A model generated the notes under the pieces. It searched no databases. It was given only the letters and a program-made list of their open reading frames with translations, and was not told the DNA's origin. Positions 1 to 6,026 of a stretch of DNA of 15,718 nt are shown here, one piece after another. Numbering within the stretch: position 1 is the first letter of the stretch; the number at the start of each line of letters is the position of its first letter. Position numbers and translations under genes: made by a program. This DNA comes from Kiritimatiellota bacterium (lineage in GTDB: Bacteria; Verrucomicrobiota; Lentisphaeria; Victivallales; JAADHT01): assembly GCA_013151705.1 (NCBI GenBank), contig JAADHT010000102.1, positions 1 to 15,718 of the forward strand, in the 5' to 3' direction.

Positions 1-5
1 CGCTT

Positions 6-51
6 GGCATTCAAACGCTTGAGTGGTTACCACACGGCGCGTTTGAATGCC
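6..51. repeat. Perfect 13-bp inverted repeat
   Basis: Arms GGCATTCAAACGC (6-18) and GCGTTTGAATGCC (39-51) are exact reverse complements around a 20-base loop, which itself holds GTGG-TTA-CCAC. A second small hairpin, GCACG..CGTGC, lies at 64-80, and AAAGCGCG (94-101) pairs with CGCGCTTT (130-137). No T-tract follows on either strand, so this is not a standard intrinsic terminator. The stretch 1-161 holds no gene that I can support. It lies just past the end of a GH31 relic, so it may be an intergenic repeat or mobile-element scar. Confidence 0.6.
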
Positions 52-161
52 CGCCCGGCTACGGCACGCTGGCTTCGTGCAAAAACCGGACTAAAGCGCG
101 TGGAATTTCGGAAACCGGCGGTCGGTTGCGCGCTTTGCCTTATGGGATGGACTAAATGGGG

Positions 162-476
162 CTAATGGGGCGGATTGGAGGCGGTGGACTCATTACCAGG
201 AGATTTCGATCCTGACTGAGTCGGAATCGGGAAACGCTCTTTGCTCCACTCTTTGTCGGTCGAGAGGTCGTAATTGACCTCCATCCATCCCGGCTCCAGG
301 CCGATGACATCACAGGGAATCTCCTCGCGCCGGAAATTCAACGCGTCCGAGACGGCTTCGAAATCGTTCGCCTGGGTGCGGCATATGTACCACAACCCGA
401 AAGCCCATACGGGAGGCAGCTTGGGCCTGCCAGTCAAGGCCGTGTAGTCGTCGATAAATGAACGGTAGCGTATTAT
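162..476 (-). pseudogene. Glycoside hydrolase family 31 fragment (relic)
   Basis: The reading frame is open from directly after the coaB stop codon. Its first part (about 476 down to 222) reads like the start of a GH31 catalytic barrel: an 'ALTGRPKLPPVWAFGLW' segment, then 'REEIPCDVIGLEPGWM', then 'DKEWSKERFPIP'. GH31 enzymes are usually over 600 residues and cleave alpha-glucosidic or alpha-xylosidic links. Here only about 85 residues remain; the N-terminal beta-sandwich, the catalytic nucleophile region and everything after it are missing. After FPIP the frame continues for 19 unrelated residues to a stop. There is no plausible start: the first internal candidate is a TTG at 437 with homologous sequence still upstream of it. 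The family call is recognition from memory. I infer a dead remnant left by deletion. Confidence 0.75.
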
Positions 477-1157
477 TCATAAAGTCGTTTCACTCTTGAA
501 TCCGCTATATTGGCGGATAAGCGCGTCCACGATTTCGCAGGCGAGTTTTTTCTTGTCCATAAGCGGGAACCGAAGTTTAGCGCCGGTTTTCGACATCATC
601 ACGGCGGCGTTCGAATCGGATTGGAATCCCGAATCCGGTTTTGAAACATCGTTGGCGATTATCCAGTCGAGATTCTTCCGCAGAAGTTTGCCTTTTGCGT
701 TTTCCAGGATATTATCCGTTTCCGCGGCGAATCCGACCAGCATCGGCGAATCGCCTTCGCGGTCGGCCCCCAACGCCGCCAGGATGTCCTCGGTAGGCTC
801 GAGTCGAAGGATCAGATCCTCGCCGTTCTTTTTCAACTTTTCACTGGAAACGGAGACAGGACGGTAGTCGGCGACGGCGGCAGCCATGACAATGATGTCC
901 GCGGAGGGTGCTTCGCCGCGAATTTCGCGGGCCATTTCGGCGGCCGATTCGACTTCCACGAGATTTTCCAAGCCAGTTGGAGGTTGGAGGGCGACCGGAC
1001 CAGCCACAAGGACTACCTCGCAGTCCGCTGCGATTGCCGCCTCGGCCAAGGCGTATCCCATCTTTCCGGACGATCGGTTGGAGATGAATCTCACAGGATC
1101 GATCCGCTCCCTGGTGGGGCCGGCCGAAATCAAAAACTTTATTTTAGTCTTACTCAT
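477..1157 (-). CDS. coaB: Phosphopantothenate--cysteine ligase (CoaB), stand-alone
   Basis: Ligates cysteine to 4'-phosphopantothenate using a nucleotide triphosphate in coenzyme A synthesis; cytosolic. The 226-residue product matches only the C-terminal half of the usual CoaBC (Dfp) fusion. Visible motifs are the nucleotide-binding 'SAGPTRERIDPVRFISNRSSG' region (about 11-31), MAAAVADYRP (91-100), the basic EKLKK loop (106-110), GFAAET (142-147) and the late K-N/N-D segment (161-170). The flavin decarboxylase domain (CoaC) is absent upstream, so coaC should lie elsewhere or be a separate gene. Start ATG at 1157 is where homology begins; no strong ribosome-binding site is visible. A possible promoter lies upstream on this strand (TTGCAA at 1346-1351, 16-base spacer, TTATCT at 1324-1329). 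The stop directly abuts a GH31 relic. Confidence 0.9.
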   Translation of the reverse strand: MSKTKIKFLISAGPTRERIDPVRFISNRSSGKMGYALAEAAIAADCEVVLVAGPVALQPPTGLENLVEVESAAEMAREIRGEAPSADIIVMAAAVADYRPVSVSSEKLKKNGEDLILRLEPTEDILAALGADREGDSPMLVGFAAETDNILENAKGKLLRKNLDWIIANDVSKPDSGFQSDSNAAVMMSKTGAKLRFPLMDKKKLACEIVDALIRQYSGFKSETTL

Positions 1158-1379
1158 TTTGACGTTTAGATTGCTTGCTCGGAATAACGTGTAAGAAAAA
1201 TTTCACTATTCGGACTCCATTCCTGAACAACGCGGCGAGTCAACTTAGCCCCTTTGGCGACTTGGCGGTGAATGGCGCCCCACCAACAAACAAGAAGGAA
1301 GTGGATGACTCCGTCCGAAAGAAAGATAACCGGTTTGCGACAAGATTGCAATCCGATTCCCGGACTGTCTTGTCCTGAT
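1158..1379. other. Intergenic spacer, coaB to rfaE2
   Basis: No gene is supported. Around 1249-1276 the plus strand reads like the phrase CCTTTGGCGACTTGGCGG, which resembles, from memory, a degenerate 'CTTTGCGxCTTGGCGGTGA' intergenic repeat seen in many environmental genomes. The rest probably holds the coaB promoter on the minus strand. Short open frames on both strands look like chance. Confidence 0.35.
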
Positions 1380-1868
1380 TTAAGTTGATTTGATTTTGGA
1401 GATGGTTTTGGTCGTCGAGAAGCCGGGGGTTAGTGGGATGAAGCGAATTTCCGCGCCGATTATTGAAAGAGATTTTTTTTCCTGGGGATTTATGGTGTCG
1501 ATGTCGTAGTCGCCGCCTTTGACGTATATGTCCGGAGTTGTTCGCTCAATTATTCCATCGCAGCGGATGGTGTCGAAAATCGACACGGCGTCGACGAAAT
1601 AGAGCGAGGCTATAATTGCAGCTCTGGCGTTCTGATCGTTCACCGGTCGGCCCGGTCCTTTAAGTTCTTTCGTCGAGGCGTCCGAATTAAGCGCCACTAT
1701 CAAAGCACCGCCTTCGTTTCTCGCCTTGAAAAGGTACTCGACATGTCCTTGGTGGAGAATATCGAAGCATCCGTTCGTCATCACCAGTTTTCGGCCTTCG
1801 GCTTTGAGGGCGACTCTCCATTTCAAAGCCACGTCCATCGTCAATATTTTTTCCAAAGGCGATTTCAT
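1380..1868 (-). CDS. rfaE2: D-glycero-beta-D-manno-heptose 1-phosphate adenylyltransferase
   Basis: Transfers AMP from ATP to heptose 1-phosphate to make ADP-heptose precursor for the lipopolysaccharide inner core; cytosolic. The 162-residue product is the nucleotidyltransferase half of HldE/RfaE, encoded alone. Motifs are TNGCFDILHQGH (31-42; the G-x-F-D-x-x-H-x-G-H signature of the cytidylyltransferase fold), NSDAS (61-65), 'RPVNDQNARAAIIASLYFVD' (74-93), VKGGDY (116-121) and GFSTT (149-153). The frame is open for another 44 codons upstream, but conserved sequence begins near the ATG at 1868, which I take as the start; its ribosome-binding site is weak. The separate heptose kinase (RfaE1) is not in the window. 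The gene supports an LPS-bearing outer membrane. Confidence 0.9.
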   Translation of the reverse strand: MKSPLEKILTMDVALKWRVALKAEGRKLVMTNGCFDILHQGHVEYLFKARNEGGALIVALNSDASTKELKGPGRPVNDQNARAAIIASLYFVDAVSIFDTIRCDGIIERTTPDIYVKGGDYDIDTINPQEKKSLSIIGAEIRFIPLTPGFSTTKTISKIKST

Positions 1869-1971
1869 TGAAGTTTCCCGTGTTGATAACGCTCCATCTG
1901 GAAAAGAAGCTAAAATAAGAAATTCGAATATCGAAACTTCGGGCTTAGGATTTCCCGGATCAGCCGTGGTT

Positions 1972-1993
1972 GACGGTGCTCTCAAGCACCGTC
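1972..1993. terminator. Strong hairpin just after the TadE-like gene
   Basis: GACGGTGCT (1972-1980), four-base loop, AGCACCGTC (1985-1993): a perfect 9-bp stem starting three bases past the TGA of the minus-strand TadE-like gene. No U-run follows on the minus strand, so it may be a weak or factor-aided terminator or an mRNA 3'-end stabiliser rather than a classical intrinsic terminator. Confidence 0.5.
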
Positions 1994-1996
1994 TAT

Positions 1997-2542
1997 TCAA
2001 TCCTCTTGGTAGAATACAGGCATATACGCGTAGTTGACGATTTGCATATCGGAATCCAGTATGAGGAAGCGAAAGGCGTTCTCTAAATCCCCGAGCAACT
2101 CCTGCTCGTAGGGATCCGTTGTTTGAGTGTCTTTCGTCAAGTCCGCCATCGTCAGGAAGATGGAGGAGACTCCGTATAATTCCTCCGCGAAATTGTATTT
2201 GACATGACCTGTTCCAAACCCGCTAGTCAGGTCGATTTCATCCGTTGTCAACTCTCCGGTGAAATACTCCGGATTGTCATCACCGGATACTTTAGCGGTG
2301 TCGTCATTCGTCAAAAACCTGTCGTCGGGGCCCGTCGACCAGTCGCTGATATGCCGTCCGGAATCCCCCGCGAATTGACCGTTGCCGGCATAAGCGTCGC
2401 AGTTTCCGCGGGCGTTTATTATTCCCCTGACGTTCGCGTCGCCTAAAGCGAAAGCGAAGATCACGCCAAGAAAAACAACCATAATCGCCACGAGGGATAT
2501 GGTCAGTTCAACGATGGCCTGTCCTTTTTCGTTGTTTTTCAT
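1997..2542 (-). CDS. TadE-like pseudopilin / pilus-assembly family protein
   Basis: Small membrane-anchored protein of the TadE-like type, associated with tight-adherence or Flp-type pili and related secretion machinery. Seen: a short basic leader, then KGQAIVEL and one hydrophobic segment (residues about 8-28), followed by an acidic, Gly/Asp-rich exported part of about 150 residues with few aromatic clusters. The KGQAIVEL junction looks like a prepilin-peptidase-type leader, with the usual Glu five residues after the cleaved Gly. I chose ATG at 2542 because the leader is then short as in TadE proteins; an ATG at 2569 adds nine residues. 181 residues is a usual length. No Tad ATPase, secretin or prepilin peptidase is in the window, so the pilus role is inferred. 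A 9-bp hairpin follows its stop. Confidence 0.65.
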   Translation of the reverse strand: MKNNEKGQAIVELTISLVAIMVVFLGVIFAFALGDANVRGIINARGNCDAYAGNGQFAGDSGRHISDWSTGPDDRFLTNDDTAKVSGDDNPEYFTGELTTDEIDLTSGFGTGHVKYNFAEELYGVSSIFLTMADLTKDTQTTDPYEQELLGDLENAFRFLILDSDMQIVNYAYMPVFYQED

Positions 2543-2597
2543 GAAAGCGGTGTTCCAATCAGAGTTCATTCCAAAGCCGCATAGACACTTCATACCG

Positions 2598-2637
2598 TAC
2601 AACGCATACGGAGCGTTTTTTATTGCCTCGCGTTGTA
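2598..2637. repeat. 8-bp dyad upstream of the TadE-like gene
   Basis: TACAACGC (2598-2605) and GCGTTGTA (2630-2637) are exact reverse complements, with CCGTA..TACGG (2595-2611) nested at one side. They sit 56-95 bases before the assigned start of the TadE-like gene, in its probable 5' leader. Could be an operator or leader structure, or chance. Confidence 0.3.
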
Positions 2638-2680
2638 TGCCGGAGGTGTGCTCGATCCTAGGATTTTCCGTGGTGGCGGC

Positions 2681-3106
2681 TCAACCACCTGAAATCTTCG
2701 CTTTGAGCTGTTCTTGAAATTCCTGGAGATCCTTTTCCGTTGGTTTGCCCTCGCTTTTCTCGAAGGCCAATCTCCCGGATTGGTCGAGAACCCAGTCGGC
2801 GGTTGCGCCTGAAGAAAAATTCACGGAACCGCTCAAAGCGATTCCGGGACGGGTCAATTTGCTTATTTCGACGACCGTTCCAAGCGGTTTCTTCTCAACA
2901 ACCGCCTCGGCTTCGACGGTTTCGCTTTCAGGTTCATCCTCTTCCTGATCGCTCCAATCAACATCCAATTCGGAGACCAACATTTTCAAGTCGAAAAAAG
3001 TCATTTTCTCGCCATGTTCAACATCAAGCGCTTTTTGCACTTCATCGAGAGAACTTCCTTCTTTAAGCATTTCCGCGACGATTTTTTTCAATTCGATGGA
3101 TTCCAT
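2681..3106 (-). CDS. Hypothetical protein, two-part architecture
   Basis: Not assigned to a named family. The 141-residue soluble product has two regions. Residues 1-50 look helical and DNA-binding-like or adaptor-like ('ELKKIVAEMLKEGSSLDEVQ', then 'MTFFDLKMLVSELDVDW'). Residues 51-75 are an acidic linker. Residues 76-141 form a compact C-terminal module, 'GSVNFSSGATADWVLDQSGRLAF' then 'PTEKDLQEFQEQL'. I have an impression of similar 'G.V.FSDG..A.W.LDQ.GRL' proteins in PVC genomes, but that is from memory. Start ATG at 3106 is chosen because GGAG sits nine bases upstream; an ATG at 3112 would leave only three. No signal peptide or membrane segment. It lies between the TadE-like gene and the STN-like gene, all minus strand. 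Confidence 0.75.
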   Translation of the reverse strand: MESIELKKIVAEMLKEGSSLDEVQKALDVEHGEKMTFFDLKMLVSELDVDWSDQEEDEPESETVEAEAVVEKKPLGTVVEISKLTRPGIALSGSVNFSSGATADWVLDQSGRLAFEKSEGKPTEKDLQEFQEQLKAKISGG

Positions 3107-3190
3107 AAACATAATCTCCAATTTATCCACTCCCGTTGAATTCCAACGGTTCAAAAATCAGGACGATCCGATGTTTGAATTTACCTCAAT

Positions 3191-3598
3191 TCACCGTTTT
3201 TTCAATTTTTTAGCTGGTTTTGGCTGAATCACAACAGCGTACTCCTCTATTTTGTAGTCCAAATCAGCGGCCATGCAGACGTATTTGATGGCGACCAGCA
3301 ATGGAATGTTCTCCATTTTAATGGTTACGCGTGTTTTACTGGTGTTCATCCTCTTGAACACGAAATTGACGCCCTTTCCGTCCACCGCTAGAATCTTGCT
3401 CCTTTTTCGGAGGTATTTGAAGACCGCCACGGGATTCGTACTTTCGAAATCAATTTTTTTTATTTTTATGGACTTGAGTTTCGCGACGAGTTTTTTGTTC
3501 CAAGGGCGTCTCTCGCCCCCCGAGAACACCGGAATTGAAAACAGCGTGGCCGCTGCCAATATGAAAACGAAGAGCGAGGTTCGGTTTCCGCGATTCAT
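3191..3598 (-). CDS. Small exported protein with STN-like (secretin/TonB N-terminal) domain
   Basis: 135 residues. A signal peptide is clear (basic MNRGNR, hydrophobic 8-25, likely cleavage after VFS). The mature part contains 'FESTNPVAVFKYLRKRSK', 'GVNFVF' and 'TRVTIKMENIPLLVAIKYVCMAADLDYKIEEYAVVI', the pattern of STN modules found before secretins and TonB receptors: a beta strand, a helix, then a 'v.l.l.n.pl..aL..v....gl.y' strand-helix-strand. Here the STN module is essentially the whole protein and no secretin barrel follows. Start ATG at 3598 has GGAGG five bases upstream. The ATG overlaps the TGA of the oxidoreductase (ATGA), suggesting translational coupling. The basic tail PKPAKKLKKR is notable. 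Periplasmic location inferred; partner unknown. Confidence 0.7.
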   Translation of the reverse strand: MNRGNRTSLFVFILAAATLFSIPVFSGGERRPWNKKLVAKLKSIKIKKIDFESTNPVAVFKYLRKRSKILAVDGKGVNFVFKRMNTSKTRVTIKMENIPLLVAIKYVCMAADLDYKIEEYAVVIQPKPAKKLKKR

Positions 3599-4233
3599 AA
3601 AAACCTCCACTTTCCGATTGAGACGCCGTATTCACTCGGATCAATCGCAACCGGAATATTTTTTTCGATGGACTCATACGCCTTCAGGGCGCATATTGTC
3701 GCCCTCGCTCCATCAACGGCGTTGATCGCAAATTGTTCGCCCGTGGCAATTGCTTGAGCGAACGCGAAGATAGAAGCATCGTGTCCTTTATCGACTTTCA
3801 ACATATGAAAATCATTCGCCGCATGCTCTCCCGAAAGGTTTTGATCAGGTCTCTGCGAGAAGCTTTTCTGATAAATATTCGACTTTTCAACCGAGTTCAT
3901 CACTTCACGCGTCTCTTCATAGGACATCGTCATGGGTTTTTCGACAAACACATGTTTTCCGTATTCAATCGCCTTCAGAACATAATGAGCGTGGAGTTGA
4001 CTGCGCGTTCCGACCATGACAGCGTCGATATCGGGATTCTCAAAAATATCCTTGTCATTCGTGGTGGTGATTTCCGGCGAGAATTCCCCAGCCCTTTGCT
4101 TAAGCAACTCCTCATTCACATCACAAAGCGCATGAATTTTGATTTTAGGGTTTCGAAGCATGTTCGGCAAATGCTGACGCGCCATAAACGCGCCAACTCC
4201 AATCACTCCGACATTCACGTTTTCGCCTTTCAT
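3595..4233 (-). pseudogene. Gfo/Idh/MocA oxidoreductase with large in-frame internal deletion
   Basis: NAD(P)-dependent sugar or inositol dehydrogenase family. The N-terminal Rossmann domain is intact: GVIGVGAFM (9-16), CDVN (37-40), then VEKP (97-100). Near residues 120-150 the sequence jumps from 'REVMNSVEKSNIYQ' to a C-terminal tail ('GHDASIFAFAQAIATGEQF', 'DGARATICALKAYESI'). Family members have about 330-400 residues; this has 212, so most of the beta-sheet substrate and catalytic domain is gone while the frame stays open. Start ATG at 4233 has AAAGGA eight bases upstream, directly beside an IS-end-like repeat (4249-4277). The stop overlaps the next gene's ATG. I read it as a decayed gene that may still be transcribed and translated; a minimal NAD-binding protein is the alternative. 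Confidence 0.7.
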
Positions 4234-4248
4234 CCGTTTTATTCCTTT

Positions 4249-4277
4249 GAGCCAGTTGCAAAAGTCTGAACGACCGT
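4249..4277 (-). repeat. IS-end-like repeat, copy 1
   Basis: 29 bases beginning GAGCCAGTT and continuing GCAAAAGTCTGAACGACCGT on the plus strand. It differs from copy 2 (4938-4966) at one base. GAGCCAGTT is repeated directly at 4283-4291, so the copy is bracketed by 9-bp direct repeats. It sits exactly between the truncated binding-protein relic and the ribosome-binding site of the truncated oxidoreductase. The GAG..NNTTGCAAAAGTC pattern resembles the terminal inverted repeats of some DDE-type insertion sequences (from memory). No transposase is nearby. Confidence 0.65.
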
Positions 4278-4661
4278 CTAGAGAGCCAGTTTGTGAACGA
4301 CAGTATCTCGTCTCCGCAGCCAATCGATTTTAAACCACAACTCATCCACGTCCATCCGTCCTTTGAAAAACAAGTTTAGCTCGTAAAGCTGGTTTTTCCA
4401 GCAGTTAAAAGAAGGAATCTCATGGTATTGGACGGGAATGTAATTATTATGGTAAAACACTTCCATATCCGGATCGGCTGCTATTTGCCTGGCGGCAACC
4501 GCGCGGTGCGGAAACATCAGCGGGTTGCCATTTTCGGCCTCGCAAATTTTGTCTTGAAATTCTTTTGAGCATAAGAATTGAAAAAACTCTTTCAAATCAT
4601 CCTTTTCAAAGCTGCATTCAAGTCCGAAGTGCAACTTTTCAACCCCCTTGAATGTAATACG
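4278..4661 (-). pseudogene. C-terminal relic of an ABC sugar solute-binding protein
   Basis: About 127 codons are open between a TAA at 4662-4664 and the TAG at 4278. The translated part ('DDLKEFFQFLCSKEFQD', 'NGNPLMFPHRAVAARQIAAD', 'VFYHNNYIPVQYHEIPSFNC', 'ELNLFFKGRMDVDELW') has the look of the C-terminal lobe of extracellular carbohydrate-binding proteins (family 1 type), which are usually 400-500 residues. The signal peptide and N-terminal lobe are absent. Only a TTG at 4634 could start it. No permease or ATPase gene lies nearby. An IS-end-like repeat abuts its stop codon. I infer a dead remnant of a sugar ABC importer that may once have worked with the adjacent oxidoreductase and the GH31 gene. 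Confidence 0.6.
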
Positions 4662-4672
4662 TTATAAGCCCG

Positions 4673-4728
4673 TTTCTTTTTTCGCAACCTCCAACTATTT
4701 AGTTTGCAAGAGGTTGCGAAAAAAGAAA
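4673..4728. repeat. Perfect 19-bp inverted repeat
   Basis: TTTCTTTTTTCGCAACCTC (4673-4691) and GAGGTTGCGAAAAAAGAAA (4710-4728) are exact reverse complements around 18 bases, which themselves pair (AACTA-TT-TAGTT). The T-run is on the 5' side and the A-run on the 3' side in both orientations, the reverse of an intrinsic terminator. Each inner arm end, GAGGTTGCGAAAA, resembles the IS-end-like repeat (GAG..NTTGCAAAA). It could be two element ends facing each other, i.e. a transposition scar or mini-element. Confidence 0.7.
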
Positions 4729-4806
4729 TCAAGTCTACATTTTGCTGTTTTGTTGCTGTTCATCCGCGAATTTGTGTTTAACCAGCGGTTCGCGTCGCCA
4801 TCGTCG

Positions 4807-4830
4807 TCGTAATCGATTACGATAGCTATC
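4807..4830. repeat. Overlapping palindromes (16 bp and 10 bp)
   Basis: TCGTAATCGATTACGA (4807-4822) and GATAGCTATC (4821-4830) are both perfect palindromes and overlap by two bases. A preceding TCGTCGTCGT run gives a 'TCGTCGTAATCGATTACGATAGC' type string that resembles degenerate palindromic intergenic repeats of environmental genomes. A transcription-factor site is the alternative. Confidence 0.5.
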
Positions 4831-4937
4831 AAGAAATGAGGCATCACCCGATGCTGAATAGGCAATCAACTATGTCAAGCGTCTTTTCGAATTTTTTGTG
4901 GAAAAATATGGATATAGAGCAAATTCCGCAATCTTAT

Positions 4938-4966
4938 GAGCCAATTGCAAAAGTCTGAACGACCGT
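4938..4966 (-). repeat. IS-end-like repeat, copy 2
   Basis: 29 bases, identical to copy 1 except A for G at the eighth position. Here the unit continues to TGGCTC at 4972-4977, making a 40-base block with GAGCCA/TGGCTC inverted ends. CTTATG occurs on both sides (4933-4938 and 4977-4982), as a target-site duplication would, though each overlaps the end base of the block. Confidence 0.65.
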
Positions 4967-5044
4967 GCGACTGGCTCTTATGTATGTTTTGACTCGGGTA
5001 TGGAGGCCGTGTAGGGGATGTTGATTGATTCCGACTTGGCGACG

Positions 5045-5060
5045 TGGCATGCGACTTGTA
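5045..5060 (+). promoter_or_regulatory. Possible sigma-54 promoter before the lipoprotein gene
   Basis: TGGCATGCGACTTGTA fits the sigma-54 consensus TGGCACG-N4-TTGCW except for two positions: GG at 5046-5047, ten bases, then G at 5058 with T instead of the conserved C of the -12 element. Transcription would start near 5070. The next intact gene but one encodes a sigma-54 activator. The -12 mismatch weakens the call. Confidence 0.3.
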
Positions 5061-5083
5061 ATTTTGTGTCGGAAATGTATAGT
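5056..5083 (+). promoter_or_regulatory. Possible sigma-70 promoter giving a leaderless mRNA
   Basis: TTGTAA (5056-5061), 16-base spacer, TATAGT (5078-5083). Only seven bases separate the -10 box from the ATG at 5091, so transcription would begin at or next to the start codon. This fits the lack of a Shine-Dalgarno sequence there. It overlaps the sigma-54-like site, so the two readings compete. Confidence 0.35.
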
Positions 5084-5090
5084 ATTCACT

Positions 5091-6026
5091 ATGAGAACAA
5101 TAGTGGCGGTTTTTGGTGTTTTGTGGCTGTCGGGTTTCTGTTGCGGTTGCGTTGGCGTGAAAGACGACGGTTCGCAAAAGGGACAACCGCCGTTCGAGAC
5201 ACAGTCGCTCCGCGTTGGCGTGGCGGTTGGCAAGCCGCCTTTGGCGTACCGGAACGCCTTCGGAGAGTTGGTCGGGTCGGAGGTGGAGTTGATCCGCCGA
5301 TTCGGCGAGCGCCGCGATATTCAACTAACTTTGATCGAATACGATTCCGGTGATATATTCATTGCGTTGAGGCGGGGCGACATCGACATAGCTGTTTCGG
5401 CGGCGACTGAAGACGAGATAGCCTCCCGCTTCCTCGCCATTTGCGCTCCGCATGGGCGGACTGGACAGCGGCTGGTGGCGAATGCGGAGATCGCGCCGTT
5501 CATCATCGATCTCAAACAGATTGATAATGATAACGTCAGAGTCTATTCCGTGGCTGGAAGCGCGTCCGCGAGATTCGCGAAACGATTCTTCAAATCCGCG
5601 GATGTAGCGTCGTTGGAGAGTGTCGAGGAATGCGTCGAAAAGGTGCTGCGCGACAACGGCTGCGTTTTTCTTACGGACGAGACGACTGCTTTCGAATTGT
5701 TGAAAAAACGCAACGAACCGCGGAAAACGGCAGCCGAAGACGCGAAAACCGCGGAACAAAACAAAAAGCCGGTCAACGGCGGGGGCTCGGGTAGACAGTC
5801 GAAGCCAGTGCTCGCTTTGGTTTTGGGACGTTTGACCGACGAGAGGATTGCGTGGGCGGTCAGGCGCTCCGACGCGAAGCTGAAGAAGATGTTGGATGAC
5901 TTCGTCGTTGATTTGAACGAGGCTGAGGCCAATCCGGTGTTCGAACGCGTCGAAAGGCCGCTTTTCGGAGTCAAGGCCCCCTCTTCAAAACTCAAACACA
6001 CAGTGTTCAAATCGAAACCAGAATAG
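5091..6026 (+). CDS. Family-3 extracellular solute-binding lipoprotein
   Basis: 311 residues. Residues 1-20 form a signal peptide ending in a Cys cluster (FCCGC, 16-20); Cys20 preceded by Gly is the likely lipidated residue, though the lipobox is loose. The mature part matches SBP_bac_3 (amino-acid-type binding proteins, also sensor-linked): 'LRVGVAVGKPPLAYRNAFGELVGSEVELIRRF' (40-71), 'FIALRRGDIDIAVSAAT' (90-106), then the second lobe. A charged, low-complexity insert 'KTAAEDAKTAEQNKKPVNGGG' (212-232) interrupts lobe two before the C-terminal 'RLTDERIAWAVRRSD...LKKMLDDFV' part. No ABC permease or ATPase adjoins, so it may be an orphan receptor. ATG at 5091 is chosen because the signal peptide starts there; an ATG at 5049 would add 14 residues. 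No Shine-Dalgarno is visible. Confidence 0.8.
   Translation: MRTIVAVFGVLWLSGFCCGCVGVKDDGSQKGQPPFETQSLRVGVAVGKPPLAYRNAFGELVGSEVELIRRFGERRDIQLTLIEYDSGDIFIALRRGDIDIAVSAATEDEIASRFLAICAPHGRTGQRLVANAEIAPFIIDLKQIDNDNVRVYSVAGSASARFAKRFFKSADVASLESVEECVEKVLRDNGCVFLTDETTAFELLKKRNEPRKTAAEDAKTAEQNKKPVNGGGSGRQSKPVLALVLGRLTDERIAWAVRRSDAKLKKMLDDFVVDLNEAEANPVFERVERPLFGVKAPSSKLKHTVFKSKPE

Larger units (their letters stand above)
4662..5090. other. Gene-free, repeat-rich divergent intergenic region
   Basis: No gene is supported in these roughly 430 bases. They hold a 19-bp perfect inverted repeat (4673-4728), a degenerate phrase near 4759-4795 (CATCCGCGAATTTGTG then TAACCAGCGGTTC, resembling widespread 'TTCATCCGTG..TCATCTGCGGTTC' intergenic repeats, from memory), a 16-bp palindrome with an adjacent 10-bp palindrome (4807-4830), IS-end-like repeat copy 2 (4938-4966), and the promoter of the lipoprotein gene starting at 5091. 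Confidence 0.6.

Noticed and set aside
4875..5324. Minus-strand frames opposite the lipoprotein gene start
   Set aside because: Composition is Thr/Arg/Ser/Pro-rich shadow sequence, and the plus-strand lipoprotein with signal peptide accounts for the region.
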